48,178 bases of DNA from an uncultured Eubacteriales bacterium (lineage in GTDB: Bacteria > Bacillota > Clostridia > Christensenellales > CAG-138). Every line of letters starts with the position of its first letter. Position 1 is the stretch's first letter. Positions 18,020 through 25,730 of the stretch are shown here, piece after piece. The notes under the pieces were generated by a model, which searched no databases, was not told where the DNA came from, and saw nothing but the letters and a program-made list of their open reading frames with translations. The DNA lies in the NCBI GenBank assembly GCA_902798825.1, contig CADBYI010000007.1:1-48178 (forward strand), in the 5' to 3' direction. A program made the translations under genes and the position numbers.

Positions 18020-19492
18020 ATGAGAGACATTTATCGAGATATGGCGGAGCGGACCGGCGGCGACATCTACATCGCCGTGGCCGGCCCTGTGCGCACGGGC
18101 AAATCCACCTTTATCAAGCGCTTTTCAGAGCTGCTGCTGTTACCCAACATGGAGAACGCGTACGAAAAGGAGCGGCTGACCGATGAGCTCCCCCAAAGCG
18201 GGGCCGGTCGCACCATCATGACAACCCAGCCTCGATTCGTGCCGGCGGAGGCAGTGAACGTGACCTTCGAGGAGGGCGTGTCCTGCCGCTGCAAGCTTAT
18301 CGATTGCGTGGGCTACATGGTTCCCGGAGCGGTGGGGGATCGGGAAGGGGAGGGGCCGCGGATGGTCACCACTCCCTGGTTCGATCACGACGTCCCTTTC
18401 TCCCAGGCGGCGGAGGTAGGCACCACCCGGGTCATCCGGGAGCACGCCACCATCTCCGTCGTCATGACCACGGACGGAACCATCACAGACCTGCCCCGGG
18501 ACAGCTATGTGGAGGCGGAGCAGCAGGCCATAGAGGCGGCCAAGGCCGCGTCGAAGCCCTTCGTGGTGGTAGTGAACAGCACGAATCCCACCAGCGAAGC
18601 CACCCAGGCTCTGGCGAAGGACATGGCCGAAAGGTACTGCGTAACAACTGTCCCTCTGGACGTGAAGAACATGACCGGGGCGGAGGTGCGGGAACTGATC
18701 ACACAGATCCTGTATGCCTTTCCCGTCAAGCTGGTGGAGATCAACGTGCCCGGATTCCTGCGGGCGCTGTCGGGGGAAAGCCCCCTGATGGAAGGGGTCC
18801 TGTCGTTGCTTAGGGAGCTGTCACCCCAGGTCCAGACCGTAGGGGACTGCAGCAAGCTGGTGGAGGGGATGCAGGCCCTGGAACATTTCAAAAAGGTGGA
18901 GTGGGAGGGAGCAGACCTGGGCAGCGGGACAGTCACCCTGGCACTGACGCCGGAGGAAAGCATGTTCTACACCCTGCTTAGTGAGGAGACCGGGGTGGAG
19001 ATCGCGGACGATTTTGCCCTGTTTTCAGCCATTCGGGAGTTTGCGGCGGCCAAGCGTGCCTATGATCGTCTGTCCAATGCACTTGACGAGGCGGAGCAGA
19101 CGGGCTACGGCGTGGTCACACCCTCCATGGAGGAGATGGAGCTTATGGAGCCCGAGATGTTCCGGCAGGGCGGTCGCTGTGGGGTGCGGCTTCGGGCCCG
19201 GGCCAAGGGACTGCACATCGTGAAGGTGGACATCGACACGGAGGTCAGCCCCCTCATCGGCTCGGAGGAGCAGGCGAAGAATCTGATGGATCATCTGAAC
19301 GCCACCCGTCAGGAGGACGTGAACGCCCTGTGGCAAACCTCCTTCTTCGGCAAAACACTGCAGGACATGGTGACGGAAAATATGCAGGGAAAGCTGGGCG
19401 GTATGCCCGTGAACGTGCAGCAGAAGATGCAGGGGACCATCGAACGAATGGTCAACGAGGACTGCAACGGCCTGATCTGCATTTTGCTTTGA
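18020..19492 (+). CDS. spoIVA: Stage IV sporulation protein A
   Basis: 490 residues, about the size of Bacillus SpoIVA (492). It is the ATPase that polymerises on the forespore surface as the basement layer of the spore coat. AGPVRTGKST (residues 21-30) is the Walker A loop, and LIDCVGYMVPGAVG is the following switch region. The C-terminus (IERMVNEDCNGLICILL) is the conserved membrane-targeting tail. The ATG has GCGGAGGAAC immediately upstream; the longer in-frame reading lacks such a box and would overlap the sigma-E-like promoter. gpr and spoIIP follow, forming a sporulation block. Confidence 0.96.
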   Translation: MRDIYRDMAERTGGDIYIAVAGPVRTGKSTFIKRFSELLLLPNMENAYEKERLTDELPQSGAGRTIMTTQPRFVPAEAVNVTFEEGVSCRCKLIDCVGYMVPGAVGDREGEGPRMVTTPWFDHDVPFSQAAEVGTTRVIREHATISVVMTTDGTITDLPRDSYVEAEQQAIEAAKAASKPFVVVVNSTNPTSEATQALAKDMAERYCVTTVPLDVKNMTGAEVRELITQILYAFPVKLVEINVPGFLRALSGESPLMEGVLSLLRELSPQVQTVGDCSKLVEGMQALEHFKKVEWEGADLGSGTVTLALTPEESMFYTLLSEETGVEIADDFALFSAIREFAAAKRAYDRLSNALDEAEQTGYGVVTPSMEEMELMEPEMFRQGGRCGVRLRARAKGLHIVKVDIDTEVSPLIGSEEQAKNLMDHLNATRQEDVNALWQTSFFGKTLQDMVTENMQGKLGGMPVNVQQKMQGTIERMVNEDCNGLICILL

Positions 19493-19506
19493 AAACTGGA
19501 TATTCT

Positions 19507-19537
19507 AAGTACCGGTCCATCATGGACCGGTACTTTT
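19507..19537 (+). terminator. Terminator-like hairpin between spoIVA and gpr
   Basis: AAGTACCGGTCCA pairs perfectly with TGGACCGGTACTT (13 bp, 3-base loop), but only four T follow, so it may be a weak terminator that separates the sigma-E gene from gpr. Confidence 0.6.
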
Positions 19538-19557
19538 GGCTTTGGAGGAACGATCAG

Positions 19558-20442
19558 GTGAACACCCGCACGGACATGGCCCACGAGGCCCTGCAGCGCT
19601 GTCCGGAACTCTCCGGCGTAGAGGAGGAGAACGAATCCAAGGGGCGCATGCGCATTTCCCGCATTCGTGTGCGAACGGCGGCGGCGGAGCGAAAGCTGGA
19701 TAAACCCCGCGGCAGCTACATCACCCTGACCCTTCCGGAGGACGGCTTATCCAACAAGGCGGTGCGGCAGGAGGCGGGACGGTGTCTGGCGGCAGAACTG
19801 TCCATCCTGATGGGTGAGGTTCAAAGTGTGTTGGTGGTGGGCCTGGGCAATCGACACGTGACGCCCGATGCACTGGGGCCACAGACCATCGAGAACCTTT
19901 TCGTCACCCGCCATGTGCAGAACCATCTGCCGGAACTGCTTCCACCGAGCACCCGCACCGTATCCGCTTTCGCCGCCGGGGTCATGGGTGTCACGGGCGT
20001 GGAGACGGCGGAGGCGGTCACCGGCATCGCGTCCGTGCTGAAGCCGGACCTCATCGTGGCGGTGGACGCCCTGGCTTCCTCGGAAAGCGACCACGTGGGC
20101 ACCATGGTCCAACTCAACGACACGGGCATTTCGCCCGGTGCCGGGGTTGGAAACTTTCGTATGGGGTTGAGCAGAAGCAATCTGGGCATCCCGGTCATCG
20201 CCCTGGGTATCCCCCTGGTATTGACGGCGGAGGCGATCCTCTATTCCGGGCTCCTTCGCATGAACGCCCAGGAGCTGTTTATGAAGGCCAAGAAGGTGCT
20301 GGACAGCAACTTCCTTTCCATGTGCGTCACGCCGAAGGATATCGACGCCATGGTGAAGGACGGCGCGTCCATCCTGTCCTATGGGCTCAATCTTGCACTG
20401 TTCGGAGAGAATTATGAGGCGTTAGAGGGGCTGATGCGATAA
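19558..20442 (+). CDS. gpr: Germination protease GPR
   Basis: 294 residues. GPR is the aspartic-type protease that degrades small acid-soluble spore proteins at germination and is made in the forespore as a zymogen. Signatures are NTRTDMAHEA at the N-terminus (site of pro-peptide removal), VGLGNRHVTPDALGP, TRHVQNH, SAFAAGVMGVTGVETAE and VAVDALAS. The GTG start is chosen because TTTGGAGGA lies upstream and it gives the short pro-sequence typical of Clostridia. An ATG 36 bases earlier lies in a hairpin loop without a binding site. spoIIP follows, as in Bacillus. Confidence 0.95.
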   Translation: MNTRTDMAHEALQRCPELSGVEEENESKGRMRISRIRVRTAAAERKLDKPRGSYITLTLPEDGLSNKAVRQEAGRCLAAELSILMGEVQSVLVVGLGNRHVTPDALGPQTIENLFVTRHVQNHLPELLPPSTRTVSAFAAGVMGVTGVETAEAVTGIASVLKPDLIVAVDALASSESDHVGTMVQLNDTGISPGAGVGNFRMGLSRSNLGIPVIALGIPLVLTAEAILYSGLLRMNAQELFMKAKKVLDSNFLSMCVTPKDIDAMVKDGASILSYGLNLALFGENYEALEGLMR

Positions 20443-20486
20443 TCGTTGCTCCCCATGCATAGGGTAACGGTGAGGAGGTGTGAACC

Positions 20487-21467
20487 ATGAATCACCGAAG
20501 GAATAGAGCGTCACGTAGACGGGAAGAAAGCCTTTTTAGGCTCCTGTTCATGCTGCTGTTGTTTCTGTCCGTGCTCCGGGCCATAGACCTTCTTCCCGAG
20601 GCGAATGCGCCTCTTTTGCCGGCCTTTTCGAGCGCAACGTCTGCGCCGACTGAGGCAGCGGATGGCCTCCATGAGCTTCCCTTATATCCTGAATCAGAGC
20701 CCTTGGCCGTCCGGGACGTCCAAGTTTCCGTTTGTTCTCATGGTCTGGATCTGCGGGGCCATGAGCCTCGCATCCTCATCTATCACACCCATACCACCGA
20801 AGCCTATACCGCCACGAAGGAGTCCCCCTACGTGAGAACCTCCGCCTATCGCACCGCCGACGCCAGCAAAAGCGTGCTGGCGGTGGGGGAGGCGCTGGCG
20901 GATCGGCTGCGGACCCAATACGGGTTCAGCGTCATACATGACACCACGAATCATGAGCCGCCTAGCCTGAAAACCGCCTATGAGCGCAGCGAGCAGACCA
21001 TGAAGAGGTACCTGGCGCAGTATCCGTCCCTAGTTTTGTTCATCGACGTCCATCGGGACGCCAGCTCCGATGCCTCAGATTACGTTCTGGTGGATGGCAG
21101 CCCCACCGCCCGCCTCATGTGCGTGGTGGGGCAGGGAGCAAAATACCAGGAGAAGCCCGACTTTGACAGGAACTATACCTTGGCCTCCACCTTGACGGAC
21201 CATCTAAATCACATCGAGAAGCGTCTTGCCCGGGACGTGCGGGTGAAGACGGGCCGATACAATCAGCACGTGGGCCAGTTGAGCCTCCTCATCGAGGTGG
21301 GACACAACGCCAATACCCTGGAGCAGGCCCTGCACGCCGTTCCATCCCTGGCGGAGAGCCTGGCGCTGACCCTGGCAGAGATGGAAGAGAAATCATCAGA
21401 TACAAATTCTGTATTCGATCCGTCCCTCCCGTTGGTCCCCTCTGGGGCGGGAATTGACAAAGGGTAG
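20487..21467 (+). CDS. spoIIP: Stage II sporulation protein P
   Basis: 326 residues. SpoIIP is the amidase/endopeptidase of the engulfment machinery (with SpoIID and SpoIIM), anchored in the mother-cell membrane. A single membrane segment lies at residues about 17-38 (LFRLLFMLLLFLSVLRAIDL). The catalytic domain shows ILIYHTHTTEAYT, VLFIDVHRDA and SLLIEVGHNANTLEQA, carrying the zinc ligands. The ATG is preceded by TGAGGAGGTG. It follows gpr at 44 bases, the classic gpr-spoIIP order. The last codons overlap the dapA promoter. Confidence 0.95.
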   Translation: MNHRRNRASRRREESLFRLLFMLLLFLSVLRAIDLLPEANAPLLPAFSSATSAPTEAADGLHELPLYPESEPLAVRDVQVSVCSHGLDLRGHEPRILIYHTHTTEAYTATKESPYVRTSAYRTADASKSVLAVGEALADRLRTQYGFSVIHDTTNHEPPSLKTAYERSEQTMKRYLAQYPSLVLFIDVHRDASSDASDYVLVDGSPTARLMCVVGQGAKYQEKPDFDRNYTLASTLTDHLNHIEKRLARDVRVKTGRYNQHVGQLSLLIEVGHNANTLEQALHAVPSLAESLALTLAEMEEKSSDTNSVFDPSLPLVPSGAGIDKG

Positions 21468-21482
21468 GGAAAACGGTACAAT
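21454..21482 (+). promoter_or_regulatory. Sigma-A promoter of dapA-dapB
   Basis: TTGACA (21454-21459), 17-bp spacer, TACAAT (21477-21482): a near-consensus vegetative promoter. The -35 box lies within the last codons of spoIIP, so dapAB can be expressed in growing cells independently of the sporulation genes. Confidence 0.8.
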
Positions 21483-21516
21483 CATATCGAATACTGTATC
21501 AGTGGAGGGGAAGCCC

Positions 21517-22398
21517 ATGAGTACCATCTTCAAAGGTTCAGGCGTTGCCTTGGTCACTCCGTTTACCAACGGAGAGGTGGACTATACCGCCCTGACCAGG
21601 CTCATCGAGTTGCAGATCATCAGCGGCACGGATGCGATCATCGTCTGCGGCACCACCGGTGAGGCAGCCACCTTGAGTGCCGAGGAGCGGATGGAGGTGA
21701 TCCGCTTCGTGGTGGACCGGGTCAACCGCAGGCTCCCGGTCATCGCCGGCACCGGGGGGAACAACACCGCGGCGGTCATCGACTTTTCCCGGACGGCGGA
21801 AGCGCTGGGGGTGGATGGCCTTCTCATCGTGACCCCGTATTATAACAAGACCACCCAGCAGGGCCTCGTGGCCCATTATGGGGCCATCTGCGAGCAGGTG
21901 CACATCCCCATCATCCTGTACAACGTGCCCTCTCGCACCGGTCTCAACGTTCTTCCCGCCACCATGCGGGAGATCACGGACCTCTGCGAGAACGTGGTGG
22001 GCATCAAGGAGGCCAGCGGTAACATCGAGCAGATCGTGAACATGGCGGCCATGTGCCCGGGACTGGACATCTATTCAGGTAACGACGACCACATCCTGCC
22101 GGTCCTTTCCGTGGGGGGGCGAGGCGTCATCTCCACCATTGCCAACGTGGTGCCCTCCGAGGTACACAACCTGTGCATGGCGTTCTTCGCTGGAAAGCTG
22201 GATATCGCTCGTAAGCTGCAATTCAGCCTGCTGCCCATCTGTCGCGCCGCATTCTGCGAGACCAATCCCATCCCCATCAAAACCATGATGAGCATGATGG
22301 AGCTGTGCTCTCCCGAGCTGCGTCTGCCCCTTGTCCCGCCAACGGCGGAGAACGAGGCGAAGATGCGCAAGGCGCTGAAGGACTTTGGACTGATCTAA
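21517..22398 (+). CDS. dapA: 4-hydroxy-tetrahydrodipicolinate synthase
   Basis: 293 residues, the standard length. It condenses pyruvate with aspartate semialdehyde in the lysine/diaminopimelate and dipicolinate pathway. GTTGEAATL is the GTTGE active-site loop, YNVPSRTG holds the proton-relay Tyr (residue 135), and GIKEASGN the Schiff-base Lys (residue 164). The ATG follows GGAGGGGAAG. dapB is 12 bases downstream. Location beside gpr-spoIIP fits a need for dipicolinate in spores and diaminopimelate in the wall. Confidence 0.96.
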   Translation: MSTIFKGSGVALVTPFTNGEVDYTALTRLIELQIISGTDAIIVCGTTGEAATLSAEERMEVIRFVVDRVNRRLPVIAGTGGNNTAAVIDFSRTAEALGVDGLLIVTPYYNKTTQQGLVAHYGAICEQVHIPIILYNVPSRTGLNVLPATMREITDLCENVVGIKEASGNIEQIVNMAAMCPGLDIYSGNDDHILPVLSVGGRGVISTIANVVPSEVHNLCMAFFAGKLDIARKLQFSLLPICRAAFCETNPIPIKTMMSMMELCSPELRLPLVPPTAENEAKMRKALKDFGLI

Positions 22399-22410
22399 AG
22401 GAGAAAGCGT

Positions 22411-23169
22411 ATGAGCAAGCGCGTTTTGATCAACGGCGCCCTGGGCCACATGGGGCAGGCCATTTTGTCTGTCCTGGCGGCGGGGGACGGGTACTTGACG
22501 CCCGCAGTGGGCATCGACCTGCAGGAGGGGGCTTTTCCCGGCAAATTGTATGCTGCTGCGGCAGAGGTTGACGCGCCTTTCGACGTAGCCATCGACTTTT
22601 CCCGGCCCGGGGCCACCATGGCCGTCCTGGATCTATGTCTCCGGGAGAAAAAGCCCTTGGTCACCGGGACCACCGGCCTGGGGGAGGAGGAGATGGCGCG
22701 CCTTCAGGAGGCGGCAAAGGTCATTCCCGTGTTCTATTCCCGGAATATGTCCTTGGGTGTCAACCTGCAGCTTGCTTTGGTGCAGGCGGCGACACGGGTG
22801 CTGGGCGATGCCTTCGACCCGGAGATCGTGGAGATCCATCACAATTTGAAGGTGGACGCGCCCAGCGGCACGGCCCTGATGCTGGCAGAGGCCATCGAGG
22901 CGGTCAGAACGGGGGAGAGCGAGCTGGTCTTTGGCCGTCACGAAAGCAACAAGCGCCGCACGAAGGCGGAGATCGGCATCCATTCCCTTCGGGGCGGCAA
23001 CAAGGCGGGGGAGCATGCCGTATACTTCCTGGGCAACGACGAGGAGCTTATCATCACCCACCGTGCCGGCAGCAAAAGGGTCTTTGCGGAAGGCGCAGTC
23101 AAGGCAGCGACCTTCCTGCTGCAGCAAAAAGTTGGTTTTTATACCATGAAGGATATTATCCATATGTAG
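22411..23169 (+). CDS. dapB: 4-hydroxy-tetrahydrodipicolinate reductase
   Basis: 252 residues. It reduces the DapA product with NAD(P)H. INGALGHMGQ is the nucleotide-binding loop, VTGTTGLGEEE follows, and EIHHNLKVDAPSGTALML is the family signature with catalytic His and Lys. RGGNKAGEHAVYF is the C-terminal conserved stretch. The ATG follows AAAGGAGAAAG. A terminator hairpin closes the operon. Confidence 0.96.
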   Translation: MSKRVLINGALGHMGQAILSVLAAGDGYLTPAVGIDLQEGAFPGKLYAAAAEVDAPFDVAIDFSRPGATMAVLDLCLREKKPLVTGTTGLGEEEMARLQEAAKVIPVFYSRNMSLGVNLQLALVQAATRVLGDAFDPEIVEIHHNLKVDAPSGTALMLAEAIEAVRTGESELVFGRHESNKRRTKAEIGIHSLRGGNKAGEHAVYFLGNDEELIITHRAGSKRVFAEGAVKAATFLLQQKVGFYTMKDIIHM

Positions 23170-23195
23170 GATAAGTATGCAAAAGGATTATGCAG

Positions 23196-23235
23196 CCTTT
23201 TTTCGCAAAAAAGCGCGGAAAAAGGTTGTTTTTAT
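23196..23235 (+). terminator. Terminator after dapB
   Basis: CCTTTTTTCGC pairs with GCGGAAAAAGG-type sequence (11 bp including one wobble), A-rich loop, then TTGTTTTTAT. Confidence 0.7.
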
Positions 23236-23241
23236 CTGTAT

Positions 23242-23314
23242 GTTCATAAAAAGTTCACATTCATACTGCTTTATTTTTTTGCAAACCATGGTATAGTGTT
23301 CATATAATGTTCAT
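23242..23314 (+). promoter_or_regulatory. SH3-protein promoter with two pairs of 11-bp-phased GTTCA(T/C) repeats
   Basis: GTTCAT at 23242, GTTCAC at 23253, GTTCAT at 23298 and GTTCAT at 23309: two pairs, each with an 11-bp period. The promoter reads TTGCAA (23279-23284), 18-bp spacer, TATAAT (23303-23308), so the second pair straddles the -10 box. The spacing and sequence resemble direct-repeat sites of PhoB/PhoP-type response regulators. Confidence 0.5.
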
Positions 23315-23374
23315 AAAATTCAGACCAATATGTATACCCACAATATGTTGTGTCTGGAAAGGGGAGAACGCACA

Positions 23375-25600
23375 ATGAAGAAAACGATCTCTTGGCTGTT
23401 GATGGTGATCATGGTCTTTTCGCTGGTCCCTGCTCTGTTCGTTCGCGACGGATGGGCGGCCGACGACAAGTATGTGAAGAATTCCACCACGGCCTCCATC
23501 AACATTTATAAGGAGGCCAACGATGCCTCCACCGTGGTCGGCACCCTGCCTGCGGGCGGCGTCGCCAAATACGTGAGCAGCAGCGGTGCCTTTCTGCGCA
23601 TCGAGAACCCTGCCGGCTACGTGAAGACCAGCCAGGTGATTCTGCAGTCCATCACCCTCAAGGCCGAGGGCGGCAGCTTCCTGTACAACGGCCTGGCACA
23701 CAAGGTGAAGGTCACGATCACCAACGGCGCCGGGTTCACCGTGGAATTTTCCACGGACGGCGGCAAAAACTGGACCACCACCGTGCCCGGCCTCACCGAT
23801 CCTGGCAAGCTGAAGGTGAAGGTCCGCGCCTGCAAGAACAGCGTCATCATCGAGCATAAGGACATCACATTGGAGGTTCTGGAGAATCCCCCGGAGGATA
23901 CGGAAATCACCATCGTGGAGCATGCCGGCATCAAAAAGGCTCCCGTTCGCGAGAAGGCCTCCACCAGCTCCACCAAGATCGGAACGGTTACGGCGGGTCA
24001 GAAGTATAAGATGATCGCCAAGGAAGGCGCCTGGTACAAGTTCAAGTTCGGCACCAAGGTAGGCTATGTGTACAACTGGTATGTGAAGGTGGGCGAGTAT
24101 TCCGCCGAGACCGACAAGGAACCCGATCCCTCCAAGGCCAAGCTCACCGCTAAGGGCGGCACCTTCGTGTACGACGGCAAGGAGCATAAGGTCACGGCCA
24201 AGCTGGAGAACGGAGACGGGTATACCATCGAATACTCCACCGACAACGGCAAGACCTGGACCACCCATGTGCCCGGCCTGACCCAGGTGGGCACGCTCAC
24301 GGTGAAGGTCCGCGCCACCGGCGGCTCCTCTCAGTTGACCCACAAGGACGTGGTTATCGAGGTCCTGGAAAAGGTTCCCGCCGGCACCAAGGTCACCATC
24401 GTGGCCCACGGCAGCACCACCAAGGCCCCTGTCCGTTCCGGAACGGGCACGAGCAGCAGCAAGCTCGGCACCGCTCTGGCCGGCCAGACCTACACCCTCC
24501 TGGGCCGCTCCGGTTCGTGGTACAAGATTCTGTACGACGGCACGCCCGGCTTCGTCTATTATTGGTTCGTGAAGGAAGGGGAGCTTCCTGATCCCGAGGT
24601 ACCCGACACTGTGCCCGGGCCGGAGCCTGACATCACCACCGCCAAGCTCACCGTAAAGGGCGGCACCTATATGTATGACGGCCTGGAGCACAAAGTCACC
24701 TACACGCTGACCAACGGCACCGGGCTCACAGTGGAGTTCTCCACCGACGACGGCAAGTCCTGGTCCACCAAGGCGCCCGGCCTCACCGAGGCGGGCAAGC
24801 TGACGGTCAAGTCCCGGGCCACCGGCGGCAAGTCCATATTGAAGGGCAACGACGTGACGCTGACGGTCACCAAGTCCACCCCCGCCGGCACCAAGATCAC
24901 CATCGTGGCCCACGGCGGCACCTCCAAGGCCCCCGTTCGGTCCGGCCCCTCCAACTCCGCCAAGAAGATCGACTCCTTTGCTGCCGGTACCACCGGCACC
25001 CTGATGGAGGAGAGCGGCAAGTGGGTCAAAGTAAAGGTCGGCTCCGTGGAGGGCTGGGTCTATGAGTGGTTCGTCAAGACCGGCACCATTCCCGTGGAGG
25101 ACGAGTCCGGCGAGGTCGCCGATCCCTCCAAGGTGAAGCTGACGGCCAGCGGCGGTACCTACGTCTATGACGGCAAGACCCATAAGGTCACGGCCAAACT
25201 GGAGAATGGCTCCGGTTACACCATCGAATACTCTACCGACGGCGGCAAGAACTGGACCACCACCGTGCCCAGCCTCACCGATGCCGGTAAGCTGACGGTG
25301 AAGGTTCGCGCCACCGGCGGCGGAAACATCATCACCCATGCGGATGTGAAGCTGGTCATCACGCCGGGTATCCCCGCCGGGACGGATATCACCATCGTGG
25401 CCCACGGCTCCCAGAAGTCGGCTCCCGTGCGCGCCAAGGCTTCCTCCTCTGCCGCCAAGGTCGGCACGGTCACCGCAGGGCAGACCGGCAAGCTTATCAA
25501 GCAGGAAGGCGCTTGGTACAAGGTCAAGGTGGGCGATCTGGACGGCTACGTATACAACTGGTTCGTCAAGGTCGGCACCATCGTGGTGGAAGACGACTGA
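23375..25600 (+). CDS. Secreted multi-domain SH3-repeat protein
   Basis: 741 residues. A Sec signal peptide (KKTISWLLMVIMVFSLVPALF) ends near residue 30. Then come five bacterial SH3-like domains alternating with four domains of about 75 residues that begin (K/T)A(E/K/S)GG(S/T)F(V/L)Y(D/N)G and contain EYSTDGGKxWTT and LTVKVRATGG. The unit copies are highly similar at DNA level. SH3b domains usually bind peptidoglycan, so this is probably a cell-wall-associated exported protein; no enzyme domain, transmembrane anchor or sorting signal is seen. The ATG follows GGGGAG. The gene is monocistronic, with its own promoter and terminator. Confidence 0.8.
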   Translation: MKKTISWLLMVIMVFSLVPALFVRDGWAADDKYVKNSTTASINIYKEANDASTVVGTLPAGGVAKYVSSSGAFLRIENPAGYVKTSQVILQSITLKAEGGSFLYNGLAHKVKVTITNGAGFTVEFSTDGGKNWTTTVPGLTDPGKLKVKVRACKNSVIIEHKDITLEVLENPPEDTEITIVEHAGIKKAPVREKASTSSTKIGTVTAGQKYKMIAKEGAWYKFKFGTKVGYVYNWYVKVGEYSAETDKEPDPSKAKLTAKGGTFVYDGKEHKVTAKLENGDGYTIEYSTDNGKTWTTHVPGLTQVGTLTVKVRATGGSSQLTHKDVVIEVLEKVPAGTKVTIVAHGSTTKAPVRSGTGTSSSKLGTALAGQTYTLLGRSGSWYKILYDGTPGFVYYWFVKEGELPDPEVPDTVPGPEPDITTAKLTVKGGTYMYDGLEHKVTYTLTNGTGLTVEFSTDDGKSWSTKAPGLTEAGKLTVKSRATGGKSILKGNDVTLTVTKSTPAGTKITIVAHGGTSKAPVRSGPSNSAKKIDSFAAGTTGTLMEESGKWVKVKVGSVEGWVYEWFVKTGTIPVEDESGEVADPSKVKLTASGGTYVYDGKTHKVTAKLENGSGYTIEYSTDGGKNWTTTVPSLTDAGKLTVKVRATGGGNIITHADVKLVITPGIPAGTDITIVAHGSQKSAPVRAKASSSAAKVGTVTAGQTGKLIKQEGAWYKVKVGDLDGYVYNWFVKVGTIVVEDD

Positions 25601-25617
25601 TACAAACAATCCCATAC

Positions 25618-25654
25618 AAACGGTCCGCAGGTTCGCCTTGCGGACCGTTTTTTA
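25618..25654 (+). terminator. Terminator after the SH3-repeat gene
   Basis: AAACGGTCCGCA pairs with TGCGGACCGTTT around a short GC-rich loop and is followed by TTTATT. Confidence 0.85.
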
Positions 25655-25697
25655 TTGCACAAAAAAGGTTTTTCTTTTATTGCAAAGCAAAGTATGG

Positions 25698-25703
25698 TAT
25701 ACT
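25698..25703 (+). promoter_or_regulatory. Probable -10 box of the dnaE promoter
   Basis: TATACT 27 bases before the dnaE ATG. At 17-bp spacing the -35 region is the poor TTTTAT, so the promoter is weak or its -35 is atypical. Confidence 0.4.
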
Positions 25704-25730
25704 GTACTCACTAAATTGGGGAGGTATATC

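Noticed and set aside
19522..19557. Earlier ATG start for gpr
   Set aside because: The ATG lies in the loop of a stable hairpin with no ribosome binding site, whereas GTG 19558 has TTTGGAGGA upstream.
23300..25615. A 771-codon open frame on the minus strand across the SH3-repeat gene
   Set aside because: It mirrors the GC-rich repeat codons of the plus-strand gene, has no ribosome binding site and no recognisable domain; the plus strand has a signal peptide, domains, promoter and terminator.
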